Source of the DNA: Paraburkholderia fungorum
GTDB taxonomy: Bacteria > Pseudomonadota > Gammaproteobacteria > Burkholderiales > Burkholderiaceae
DNA length: 64,000 nucleotides
Assembly: GCF_003610895.1 (NCBI RefSeq)
Contig: NZ_MCAS01000023.1
Location: 341,732 to 405,731, forward strand
Direction: 5' to 3'
Shown here: positions 23,171-31,628 of the stretch, in pieces
Layout of the letters: each line of letters opens with the position of its first letter
How positions within the stretch are numbered: position 1 is the stretch's first letter
Notes under the pieces: generated by a model
The model's input: only the letters and a program-made list of their open reading frames with translations
What the model was told of the DNA's origin: nothing
The model's database searches: none
Made by a program: the position numbers and the translations under genes

Positions 23171-24688
23171 GTGACCACCTCCACTTCGAATCCGCATCGC
23201 GCCGTACCCGTGCCGCGCGGCACACTGATGATTCAGGGCACCACCTCCGATGCAGGCAAGAGCACGCTGGTCGCGGGCCTGTGCCGGCTGGCGCGCCGCG
23301 CCGGCGTGCGGGTCGCGCCGTTCAAGCCGCAGAATATGGCGCTCAATAGCGCGGTAACGGTCGACGGCGGCGAGATCGGCCGTGCGCAGGCCCTGCAGGC
23401 GGTGGCCGCGGGCATTGCCGCCCACACCGATCTGAACCCCGTCCTGCTCAAGCCGACGAGCGACCGCGGCGCGCAGGTGATCATCCACGGCAAGGCGCGC
23501 ATGAATCTCGATGCGCGCGCGTATCACGACTACAAGCCCGTCGCCTTCGAGGCCGTGCTGGAATCGTATGCGCGTCTGCAAGCGGCGTACGACACGATTT
23601 TTGTCGAAGGCGCGGGCAGTCCCGCCGAGATCAATCTGCGCGAGCGCGACATCGCCAATATGGGTTTTGCTGAAGCGGTCGATTGCCCGGTCGTGCTGGT
23701 GGCCGACATCGACCGAGGCGGGGTGTTCGCGCATCTGACAGGAACGCTTGCGTGTCTATCGGAAAGCGAGCAGGCGCGGGTGCGTGGCTTCATCATCAAC
23801 CGGTTTCGCGGCGACATCAGCTTGCTCAAACCGGGACTCGACTGGCTTGAAGCGAAAACCGGCAAACCGGTGCTCGGCGTTGTGCCCTACCTGCACGGCT
23901 TGACGCTCGACGCCGAAGACATGCTGCCGCCCGAGCTGCGCGCCGCGCATAGCGGCGATACCGGCCGGATGCTGCGGGTGGTCGTGCCGGTGCTGCCGCA
24001 CATCAGCAATCACACCGATTTCGACGCGCTGCGTGCGCATCCGCAAGTCGATTTTCATTACGTGCGAAGCGGCACGCCGCCCCCGCCGGCCGATCTGATC
24101 ATCCTGCCAGGCTCGAAGAATGTGCCGGGCGATCTGGCCTTCCTGCGCGCGCAAGGCTGGGATGGGGTGCTGCAGCGGCATTTGCGCTACGGCGGCCGCG
24201 TGATCGGAATTTGCGGCGGCATGCAGATGCTCGGGCGCGAAGTGGCCGATCCGCACGGTGTGGAAGGCCCGCCCGGAACGAGTGCGGGCCTTGGCTGGCT
24301 CGATTACGCGACGGTGCTGACGCGCGAAAAAACCCTTAAGAACGTGACGGGGCGTCTCGCCTTGCCCGGTTCACCCGAGGTCGCCGGTTACGAGATTCAC
24401 ATGGGTGAGACGCAGGGTCCGGCGTTGAGCTCGCCCGCGCTGCAGTTGGGTCTTGAGCAACACGCCTATCCTGACGGCGCGATCTCGTCGGATGGTCAGA
24501 TCCTCGCCACCTACGTGCACGGGCTGTTCGACACGCCGGCAGCATGCGCCGCATTGCTCGCGTGGGCGGGCTTAAGTGACGCCGAAAAAATCGACTACCC
24601 GGCGTTGCGTGAAGCTTCGCTGGACCGCCTCGCCGACACGCTTGCCGAGCATTTAGATCTATCGAAGCTTTTCGCCGCGATTGGATGA
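23171..24688 (+). CDS. cobQ: Cobyric acid synthase (glutamine-hydrolysing)
   Basis: 505 residues using GTG at 23171; the frame is open further upstream but with no family similarity. CobQ amidates four corrin side chains using glutamine and ATP. The N-terminal dethiobiotin-synthetase-like domain has 'MIQGTTSDAGKST' and 'KPQNMALNSAV'. The C-terminal class-I-like glutaminase domain has its nucleophile Cys in 'IGICGGMQMLG' and its His in 'YVHGLFD'. It diverges from the cobU unit. No other corrin-amidating gene is in the window. Confidence 0.94.
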   Translation: MTTSTSNPHRAVPVPRGTLMIQGTTSDAGKSTLVAGLCRLARRAGVRVAPFKPQNMALNSAVTVDGGEIGRAQALQAVAAGIAAHTDLNPVLLKPTSDRGAQVIIHGKARMNLDARAYHDYKPVAFEAVLESYARLQAAYDTIFVEGAGSPAEINLRERDIANMGFAEAVDCPVVLVADIDRGGVFAHLTGTLACLSESEQARVRGFIINRFRGDISLLKPGLDWLEAKTGKPVLGVVPYLHGLTLDAEDMLPPELRAAHSGDTGRMLRVVVPVLPHISNHTDFDALRAHPQVDFHYVRSGTPPPPADLIILPGSKNVPGDLAFLRAQGWDGVLQRHLRYGGRVIGICGGMQMLGREVADPHGVEGPPGTSAGLGWLDYATVLTREKTLKNVTGRLALPGSPEVAGYEIHMGETQGPALSSPALQLGLEQHAYPDGAISSDGQILATYVHGLFDTPAACAALLAWAGLSDAEKIDYPALREASLDRLADTLAEHLDLSKLFAAIG

Positions 24689-24829
24689 CGAAGAACAGGC
24701 AGATGGCGTCGATTAAATCTCAATAGGAAATAATCAAAGCCTGGGAGGTGATTTTTCATCCCGTTTGGTTCGAATACAGTCTTGACGTCGACGCCCGTCA
24801 CGGGCCGTCTTTCTCGTAAAGGACTCGTC

Positions 24830-25246
24830 ATGAACTCGAACCGCTCCGCCGATCTGGCCGCTTTGCTACTTCGTCTGGCCTTGGGCGTTCTGTATCTCGC
24901 GCATAGCCTGCAAAAGATTTTTGTCTTCACGCTGCCGGGAACGGCGCAGTTTTTCGTTTCACTCGGTTTGCCGGGCTGGCTCGGGTATGTGACGGCGTTC
25001 GTCGAACTGATCGGCGGCATCGCGCTGCTGCTCGGCGTGCAGGTCCGCTGGGTCGCGCTGGTGCTGCTGCCGTTCATGCTCGGCGCCATGTCGCAGCATT
25101 TGCACAATGGCTGGGGGTTCGCTTCGCCGCATGGCGGCTGGGAATATCCGGCCTTCTGGGCGGTGACTTTGGCGGTGCAGTCGCTGCTCGGCGACGGTGC
25201 CCTGGCGCTGAGCAGTGTGAAGACGCCGCGCGCGGTGGCCGCCTGA
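24830..25246 (+). CDS. DoxX-family membrane protein
   Basis: 138 residues from the ATG at 24830, preceded by AAAGGA. Four hydrophobic helices are visible (for example 'ALLLRLALGVLYLAHSLQK' and 'YVTAFVELIGGIALLLG'), matching the DoxX/DoxD family. Members are linked to redox or detoxification functions in the inner membrane, but this subtype has no assigned activity. It stands alone, with a strong terminator downstream at 25375-25411. Confidence 0.85.
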   Translation: MNSNRSADLAALLLRLALGVLYLAHSLQKIFVFTLPGTAQFFVSLGLPGWLGYVTAFVELIGGIALLLGVQVRWVALVLLPFMLGAMSQHLHNGWGFASPHGGWEYPAFWAVTLAVQSLLGDGALALSSVKTPRAVAA

Positions 25247-25374
25247 ACGTTTTCGGCGGCATGTGGACGGGTTGCCAAAGCTGGCGCGCCGGAGAAGCTT
25301 CAAGCCGGTGATGCGCCTGGACACACAGGCATCCAGACACCGAACCGGGCCGGCATTGCGTCCCGCCAGGCAAC

Positions 25375-25411
25375 AAAAAAAGCACGCGCCGTGAGGCCGC
25401 GTGCTTTTTTT
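25375..25411. terminator. Bidirectional terminator between doxX and the thioesterase gene
   Basis: Stem AGCACGCG(G)C with GCCGCGTGCT around a GTGAG-type loop, flanked by A7 on the left and T7 on the right. It serves both convergent genes. Confidence 0.88.
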
Positions 25412-25488
25412 ATCGTGCAGACGCAGGACGCTTCAGGCATTCCGGGCTCTTCGCCGCACCCCTGCGCCCTCTGCGCCGCTCGCCTCAG

Positions 25489-25908
25489 TCAGTACAACAC
25501 GATCTGCGTGCAGCGAAACAGCGCAATCGTCTTGCCATTCGGATCAGTGACGGTGGCATCCCACACCTGCGTGCTGCGGCCCAGATGCACGGCCTTGGCG
25601 ACTGCGCGGATCGTGCCTTCCGTCGCCGTACCGAGAAAGTTGCTTTTCAGCTCGACGGTCGTGAAATTGCGCGCCGTCTCAGGCAGATGCGCGAGACAGG
25701 CGTAGCCGCAGGCAGTATCGGCGAGGCCGATCACGGTGGCGGCGTGCAAAAAGCCGTTCGGCGCCAGCAATTCTTCGCGCACGGTCAATTCCGCGCTCAG
25801 GCTGCCTTGCTCCAACGCCAGAACATGTACGCCCAGCAAGCCGGGAAGCTTGCCCTTCTGACGTTCATGCAGACGCTCGACGGTGTATTCCGGACGGAGT
25901 TTGCTCAT
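25489..25908 (-). CDS. Hotdog-fold thioesterase (PaaI/YdiI-like)
   Basis: 139 residues, one hotdog domain of the PaaI family that cleaves acyl-CoA thioesters. The active-site region 'NGFLHAATVIGLADTACGYA' has the usual N-G-x-x-H-A, although the common catalytic Asp or Glu further along is replaced by 'ADTACG'. 'TTVELKSNFLGTA' is the second conserved strand. The CoA substrate cannot be inferred, since no degradation gene is next to it. Confidence 0.8.
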   Translation of the reverse strand: MSKLRPEYTVERLHERQKGKLPGLLGVHVLALEQGSLSAELTVREELLAPNGFLHAATVIGLADTACGYACLAHLPETARNFTTVELKSNFLGTATEGTIRAVAKAVHLGRSTQVWDATVTDPNGKTIALFRCTQIVLY

Positions 25909-26120
25909 GAGATTTTGGGGTCCTCGGTGGAAAAATCAGGGGGCTGGACGGGTCAATAGCCGTTTGGGGGCTTCGGCCCCGGTGCATTTGTCGATATTAT
26001 CAACGGCTAGATCGGCGGGTGAACCTGAAATCGGTACGGATCAGGACGCACCGGCCCCCAAGTCAGAGCAAACTGCGGCAAACCGGCTGGCGGCGCCCAG
26101 CCATCTTTCCGGGAGAATTC

Positions 26121-26759
26121 ATGACGGTGATCGTGGTGGCGAATCCGAAGGGCGGCGTGGGTAAAAGCACGCTGTCCACCAATCTGGCGGGCTATTTCGC
26201 GTCGCAAGGGGAGTGGGTCGCGCTGGCGGACCTGGACAAACAGCAGTCCGCGCACGCGTGGTTGTCGCTGCGGCCTCCAGCGTTGCCGCCCATCGAGACC
26301 TGGGAGGTCGACCTTGAAAACCCTGCCAAACCGCCCAGAGGTCTGGAGCACGCAGTCATCGACACACCGGCCGGATTGCACGGCAATCGCCTGAGTATCG
26401 CGCTGGATCTGGCCGACAAGGTGATCGTGCCGCTGCAACCGTCGATGTTCGATATTCTCGCCACCCAGGAGTTTCTCGAACGGCTGGCGAAGGAGAAGGC
26501 GGTCAGGAAAGGCGCGATCGAGATCGGCGTGGTCGGTATGCGCGTGGACTCGCGAACGCGCTCAGCGGAGCAATTGCACCGCTTTGTCGAGGGATTGAAG
26601 CTGCCGGTGCTGGGTTACCTGCGTGACACGCAGAACTACGTGCAACTGGCGGCCCACGGCCTGACCTTGTGGGACGTCGCGAAAAGCCGCGTGGACAAGG
26701 ATCTGGAGCAGTGGCAGCCGATCATCCAGTGGACCAACGGCGCCGGCAAACCGGCTTGA
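26121..26759 (+). CDS. Orphan ParA/MinD-type ATPase
   Basis: 212 residues from the ATG at 26121, with GGGAG 8 nt upstream. The deviant Walker A 'NPKGGVGKST', with its signature Lys, opens the protein. 'LADLDKQQSAHAW' is the A' motif and 'AVIDTPAG' is Walker B. These ATPases position plasmids, chromosomes or protein assemblies by dimerising on surfaces. No ParB, MinE or cargo gene lies beside it, and it is not at a replication origin in this window. Its target is therefore unknown. It converges on panD. Confidence 0.82.
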   Translation: MTVIVVANPKGGVGKSTLSTNLAGYFASQGEWVALADLDKQQSAHAWLSLRPPALPPIETWEVDLENPAKPPRGLEHAVIDTPAGLHGNRLSIALDLADKVIVPLQPSMFDILATQEFLERLAKEKAVRKGAIEIGVVGMRVDSRTRSAEQLHRFVEGLKLPVLGYLRDTQNYVQLAAHGLTLWDVAKSRVDKDLEQWQPIIQWTNGAGKPA

Positions 26760-26839
26760 TGTGAACTGGCAGGCGGCGTGGCCGCCCGCTATGGAACCGT
26801 GAGGTACCAGGCCAGGCTACGGCCGGCCCAGGTTCCAGT

Positions 26840-27226
26840 TCAGGTCCAGTTCTGGGTCGGCACGTGATCGCGGCTGCCCTTGATCTTGTTGTTGTCGTCG
26901 ACGAACACCAGATCCGGTTTCCAGCCTGCCTTCAGTTCCGCTTCCTCGACCACCGCGAACGCAGCGATGATCACCAGATCGCCCAACTGCGCGCGCCGCG
27001 CGGCCGAACCGTTCAGCGAAATCATGCCGCTGCCCCGTTCGCCCTTGATCGCGTAGGTCGAGAAACGCTCGCCGTTGTTGATGTTCCAGATGTCGATCCG
27101 CTCGTTTTCGACGATGTTCGCGGCTTCCAGCAAGTCTTCGTCGATCGCGCACGAGCCCTCGTAGTGCAGTTCGCAGTGCGTGACCGCGACGCGATGGATT
27201 TTCGACTTCAGCATGTTGCGTTGCAT
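26840..27226 (-). CDS. panD: Aspartate 1-decarboxylase precursor
   Basis: 128 residues from the ATG at 27226 ('MQRNMLKSKIHRVAVTHCEL'). PanD cleaves itself between Gly and Ser in 'HYEGSCAID' to form the pyruvoyl cofactor, then converts aspartate to beta-alanine for pantothenate. 'NGSAARRAQLGDLVIIAAF' is the conserved core. The adjacent panC, 49 bp away on the same strand, uses the beta-alanine. Two codons upstream is an alternative GTG that I did not choose. Confidence 0.95.
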   Translation of the reverse strand: MQRNMLKSKIHRVAVTHCELHYEGSCAIDEDLLEAANIVENERIDIWNINNGERFSTYAIKGERGSGMISLNGSAARRAQLGDLVIIAAFAVVEEAELKAGWKPDLVFVDDNNKIKGSRDHVPTQNWT

Positions 27227-27275
27227 GACCAATCCCTTGTGCTTCTAATGCGTGTTTGCGCAGCCGAAGACGGCT

Positions 27276-28109
27276 TCAGATTTCGAGGTTGTCGATGAGA
27301 CGGGTGGTACCGAGCTTGGCGGCGGCCAGCACGACCAACTCCGCGTTCGCGTCTTGCGAGCCCGGCGGCAGCAGATTCGAGCGCTTGCGCACGGCGATGT
27401 AATCGGGCTGCCAGCCGCGCGCGGCCAGCGACGCCATTGCTGTCTGTTCGAGTTTTGCGAAGTCGCGATCGCCGGCGAGCACTGCATCGCGCACGCGATT
27501 CAGTTCGGCAGCCAGCACCGGCGCCTCTGCGCGCTCGGCCGTCGCCAGGAAACGGTTGCGCGAGCTGAGCGCGAGGCCGTCGGTGTCCCGCACGGTTTCC
27601 GCGGCGATGATGTCGGTCGGCAGCGCGAACTGGTGGCACATGCTGCGCACGATCATCAGCTGCTGGTAATCCTTCTTGCCGAACACGGCGACGCGCGGCT
27701 GCACGCACGACATCAGCTTCATGACCACCGTACACACGCCCTGGAAGAAACCCGGCCGGAATTCGCCTTCGAGAATGTCGCCCAGATCGTGCGGCGGATG
27801 CACGCGGTATTCCTGCGGTTCCGGGTACAGATCCCGTTCCGTCGGCGCGAACAGCACGTAGACGCCTTCTTTCTGCAGCTTGTCGATGTCGGCTTCGAGC
27901 GTGCGCGGGTATTTGTCGAAATCTTCGTTCGGGCCGAACTGCAGGCGGTTGACGAAAATGCTTGCCACCACCGGATCGCCGTGCTGGCGCGCGAGGCGCA
28001 TCAGCGACAGGTGGCCTTCGTGCAGATTGCCCATGGTCGGCACAAAGGCGGTGCGATTCTGGCCGCGCAACTGGTCGCGCAATTCATGGATCGAGCTGAT
28101 GACTTTCAT
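27276..28109 (-). CDS. panC: Pantothenate synthetase
   Basis: 277 residues from the ATG at 28109 ('MKVISSIHELRDQL'). PanC ligates pantoate and beta-alanine using ATP. The nucleotide-binding 'VPTMGNLHEGHLSL' carries the HxGH-type motif, and 'FGKKDYQQL' and 'LALSSRNRFL' complete the active site. It is the upstream member of the panC-panD pair. It lies about 190 bp downstream of scpA on the same strand. Confidence 0.95.
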   Translation of the reverse strand: MKVISSIHELRDQLRGQNRTAFVPTMGNLHEGHLSLMRLARQHGDPVVASIFVNRLQFGPNEDFDKYPRTLEADIDKLQKEGVYVLFAPTERDLYPEPQEYRVHPPHDLGDILEGEFRPGFFQGVCTVVMKLMSCVQPRVAVFGKKDYQQLMIVRSMCHQFALPTDIIAAETVRDTDGLALSSRNRFLATAERAEAPVLAAELNRVRDAVLAGDRDFAKLEQTAMASLAARGWQPDYIAVRKRSNLLPPGSQDANAELVVLAAAKLGTTRLIDNLEI

Positions 28110-28296
28110 GATCGGACAGGGATTTCCTCGCGCGGCGCAAGACTCGGTCGGCGCAAACACTCAGGTTTTGCGTGGCCCGCGGCCTCACTGGTAATGACAG
28201 GTTCGGAGCGCGGGATTGTAGTGGATTTGGTCCGTGGACGCACCGAAACGAGGCGTTTGCGGCAGCAATGGCGCACGCAAGCCCCGTTTCGCGGCT

Positions 28297-29169
28297 TCAG
28301 GCCGGCAGATAGGCGAGGCGCACATAGATCGGTGCGAACGGCTCGGCCTGGGTAATTTCGATGAGCGATTCGCGGCACAACTCGAGCATGGCGATGAAAT
28401 TCACCACGACCACCGGCACGCCTTTGCTCGTGTCGAACAGGTCGGAGAACTCTATGAAGCGCGCGTTCTGCAGGCGCCGCAGGATCGTGCTCATATGCTC
28501 GCGCACCGACAACTCCTCGCGCGAGATCTTGTGGTGCTGAACGAGCTTGGCGCGCTTGATCACGTCGGCCCACGCGGCGCGCAGGTCTTCGCTATCCACA
28601 TCCGGAAAGCGCGGTGTAATGCTTTGCTCGATATACACCTCGGCGCGCAGGAAATCGCGGCCGAGCTGCGGCAAATGGTCGATGCGCTGGGCGGCGAGCT
28701 TCATCTGCTCGTACTCGAGCAGGCGGCGCACCAGTTCGGCACGCGGATCCTCGGCTTCTTCGCCGCTGTCGGCCTTTTTCACCGGCAGCAGCATGCGCGA
28801 CTTGATCTCGATCAGCATCGCGGCCATCAGCAGATACTCGGAGGCGAGTTCGAGATTGGTCTGACGCAGCTGATCGACATAGCCGAGGTACTGGACCGTG
28901 ACGTCCGCCATCGGGATGTCGAGCACGTTGAAGTTCTGCTTGCGGATCAGGTACAGCAACAGATCCAGCGGGCCTTCGAACGTTTCGAGGAACACCTCGA
29001 GCGCATCTGGCGGAATGTACAGATCCGTCGGCAGCTTGAAGAGCGGCTCGCCGTACAGGCGCGCGAAAGCGATGCCGTCGACGGTGTCCGGTGTCGAATC
29101 GGTGGCGGGCGCGGCAAGCGCGGCGTCGGGCGCCGATTCGACGCCCTTTGCCTCGTCGGCGTGACTCAC
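28297..29169 (-). CDS. scpA: Segregation and condensation protein A
   Basis: 290 residues if GTG at 29169 is the start. ScpA is the kleisin of the SMC-ScpAB condensin that organises the chromosome. The conserved N-terminal kleisin segment is 'FEGPLDLLLYLIRKQNFNV', followed by 'LASEYLLMAAMLIEIKSRML'. A disordered Ala/Asp-rich stretch precedes it. The C-terminal winged helix is near 'FSDLFDTSKGVPVVVVNF'. scpB and smc are not adjacent. DUF3460 ends 5 bp upstream, a linkage common in Burkholderiales. Confidence 0.92.
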   Translation of the reverse strand: MSHADEAKGVESAPDAALAAPATDSTPDTVDGIAFARLYGEPLFKLPTDLYIPPDALEVFLETFEGPLDLLLYLIRKQNFNVLDIPMADVTVQYLGYVDQLRQTNLELASEYLLMAAMLIEIKSRMLLPVKKADSGEEAEDPRAELVRRLLEYEQMKLAAQRIDHLPQLGRDFLRAEVYIEQSITPRFPDVDSEDLRAAWADVIKRAKLVQHHKISREELSVREHMSTILRRLQNARFIEFSDLFDTSKGVPVVVVNFIAMLELCRESLIEITQAEPFAPIYVRLAYLPA

Positions 29170-29173
29170 GCGC

Positions 29174-29359
29174 TTAGAAGTTTTGATAGTACGAGTAAGG
29201 CGTCTGCTCCACGCGCGAGGCTTTCTGCTCGGCGCGTTCTTCGAGGTCGATCGGCTGTTTGTCCCACAGCAGCGACCGGCCACGGCGCTGCTCAGCTTCC
29301 AGATTCGGTTTTTGTTGCTTGAGCTGGTTCAGGAACTGGGTGATGTCCGATTGATACAT
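29174..29359 (-). CDS. DUF3460 small protein
   Basis: 61 residues from the ATG at 29359 ('MYQSDITQFLNQLKQQKP'). It is highly charged and helical, and ends 'QTPYSYYQNF'. I recognise it as DUF3460, a short Burkholderiales protein found just before scpA. No function is known. It almost touches scpA, so the two are co-transcribed. Confidence 0.78.
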   Translation of the reverse strand: MYQSDITQFLNQLKQQKPNLEAEQRRGRSLLWDKQPIDLEERAEQKASRVEQTPYSYYQNF

Positions 29360-29761
29360 GGCTAGACGTCCGTGATTGGGGGAACGGCGGCTGCCAGGCG
29401 GGAATCCGCGCGGCATCGCTGCTATTCCATAATTTTACCGCATGCGCCGCGTGCGGTCGAAAAACGGTGGTGGCGCCGGCGGCCTGCCTGCAAAATCGCC
29501 CGGAACCCGCGCTGCTGCAATGCGTCAAAGGCGGGCGCGTGGCCGGCTGGGCGGCGTGGGAGTCCGGGCTGCGCGCCCGGGTGGTCACTACAACGGTTGC
29601 CGCATGCGGCACGCCGCATCGGCCGAAAGACCCGCCGCGCATCAGGCTGCAAAGCCCCTTTTAGAGATGGCGCGACTGCGCCGATGTGGTCAAATAGCGA
29701 GCTTCGGCCGCCGCGGCGAGCCCAAGCGACAGAATTCATCAACCACGGCCGGAGGTCCTGT

Positions 29762-31600
29762 TTGGCGGGGTGTGCGATCGAAGAGCCGCGTGTGCGGTGC
29801 GGCAGAGCCGGCAGCGAGCCCGGGCATCCGACGCCCAATCGGCGCTGGCTGCGCGCGTGGCTGACACTCGGCATCGTCATGCTCATGCTCGCCACGGTCA
29901 GCGCGCATGCGGCGCGGCGCGCGGCCGCCAGCTACAAGGTCGATATCGAAGCCACGCCGCGTTCGCTGCGCAAGCTGCTCGAAGCGCACCTCGACGTGGC
30001 GCGCTTCGCCAAGCGTCCTGACATCAGCGACGACCAGTTCGAATTTCTGATTACCGCCACGCCCCAGCAGGTGCGCGACCTGGCTGCCACTCAAGGCTAT
30101 TTCACACCGGTTGTGCGGACCGACGTGCGAACCGTCGACGACCAGAAGCGCGTGACCGTGAGCGTCGATCCCGGCCCGCAAACCCTCATTACGTCGATTT
30201 CGTTGTCCTTTCGCGGGCCGGTGCTGACCGAAGACCCGGCGCAGGAAAACGCCACACGCTTCGCATTTTCACTGCATGAAGGCGACCCGTTTTCGCAGGG
30301 CGAGTGGGACGACGCGAAAAACGCGTCGCTCAAGGCGTTGCAGGCACGCCGTTACCTGGGCGCGAAAATCTACCATTCCGAAGCGCGGATCGACCCGCGC
30401 ACGCACGAAGCAAAATTGTCGGTGACGTTCGACAGCGGCCCGACCTTCACGATGGGCAAACTCGACGTCTCCGGTACGCGGCGCTATCCGGAACAGATCG
30501 TCGACAACGTGAATCCGATTTCGCCCGGCGATATTTACGACGTGCAGCGCGTCGCCGAATTGCAGCGGCAGTTGCAGAACACGCCGTACTACGCGAGCGT
30601 GGCGATCGACGTGGACAGCGATCCGGCCAAGCCGGTCGATACGCCGATGCATGTGAAGGTGTCGGAGTATCCGTACAACAGTATCCGCGGCGGGATCGGT
30701 TATTCGACCGACAACGGCCCGCTGATCCAGGGTTCGTATTCCTATCTCGACACGTTCGGCAAAGCGTGGCCGTTCACGGTCGACGGCCGCATCGACCAGA
30801 TCCAGCAATACGGGCAAATTCAGCTCGCAATGCCGCCTGGGCCGCGCGCGTGGACCAATAGCGTGCTGGCGTCCTACACCACGACCGACGTGTCCGACAC
30901 ACGCATCTACAGCATTCGTGGCGGCGTGCAGCGGGCCCGTACTTCGCAATTCATCGACTACAACTACGCGATCCTCTATTACCAGGACCGGCTCGATCAG
31001 AACGCGGCCGCGCCGACCACCAGTCGCGCGCTGGTGCCGTCATGGTCGTGGACCCGCCGCAATACCGACGATCCGTTGTTCCCGCGCTCGGGCAACCTGA
31101 TTCACGTCGAAGCGGGTTTCGCGGTCAAAGGCGTGCTGACCGACCAGACGTTCGCGCGTGGCTACGCCCGTGGGCAGCAGTACCTGCCGATTGGCCGGGA
31201 GGACCTCGTGCTGTTCCGGGCCGAACTCGGCGGCGTGTTCACGAGCGGCAGTTCGAGCGGAATTCCGGCGTCGCTGCTGTTCCGTGCGGGCGGCTCGAAT
31301 TCGATTCGTGGCTATAGCTATCAGAGCATCGGTAACAACGTCGATGGTTCGGTGCTGCCCACCAAGTACCTCGTGACGGCGGCGGCCGAATATCAGCACT
31401 GGTTCAGTCACGACTGGGGTGCCGCCGCGTTTTTCGACGTCGGTACCGCCACCGATACCTGGGGCGAGAAAGTCTTTTATCCCGGCGTCGGCGTCGGCGC
31501 GCGCTGGCGCAGCCCGGTCGGTCCGGTCAATGTCGACGTCGCCTACGGAATCCGCAACAGGAGTGTGCGGCCGTACCTGACCCTCGGCATCGCCTTCTGA
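29762..31600 (+). CDS. tamA: Outer-membrane translocation assembly protein TamA (BamA/Omp85 family)
   Basis: 612 residues. TamA is the outer-membrane partner of TamB. I chose the TTG at 29762 because GGAGG lies 6 nt upstream and a hydrophobic signal segment ('WLRAWLTLGIVMLMLATVSA') follows near residue 35. The frame is open back to 29372 with no recognisable sequence. POTRA domains span about residues 50-290 ('QVRDLAATQGYFTPVV', 'FTMGKLDVSGTRRYPEQIV'). The 16-strand barrel follows, with the Omp85 'FRAGGSNSIRGYSYQS' (R-G-Y) motif in the lid loop. It sits 28 bp ahead of tamB. Confidence 0.93.
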   Translation: MAGCAIEEPRVRCGRAGSEPGHPTPNRRWLRAWLTLGIVMLMLATVSAHAARRAAASYKVDIEATPRSLRKLLEAHLDVARFAKRPDISDDQFEFLITATPQQVRDLAATQGYFTPVVRTDVRTVDDQKRVTVSVDPGPQTLITSISLSFRGPVLTEDPAQENATRFAFSLHEGDPFSQGEWDDAKNASLKALQARRYLGAKIYHSEARIDPRTHEAKLSVTFDSGPTFTMGKLDVSGTRRYPEQIVDNVNPISPGDIYDVQRVAELQRQLQNTPYYASVAIDVDSDPAKPVDTPMHVKVSEYPYNSIRGGIGYSTDNGPLIQGSYSYLDTFGKAWPFTVDGRIDQIQQYGQIQLAMPPGPRAWTNSVLASYTTTDVSDTRIYSIRGGVQRARTSQFIDYNYAILYYQDRLDQNAAAPTTSRALVPSWSWTRRNTDDPLFPRSGNLIHVEAGFAVKGVLTDQTFARGYARGQQYLPIGREDLVLFRAELGGVFTSGSSSGIPASLLFRAGGSNSIRGYSYQSIGNNVDGSVLPTKYLVTAAAEYQHWFSHDWGAAAFFDVGTATDTWGEKVFYPGVGVGARWRSPVGPVNVDVAYGIRNRSVRPYLTLGIAF

Positions 31601-31628
31601 TGGAAACCTGCTTCTACATGATCCACGC

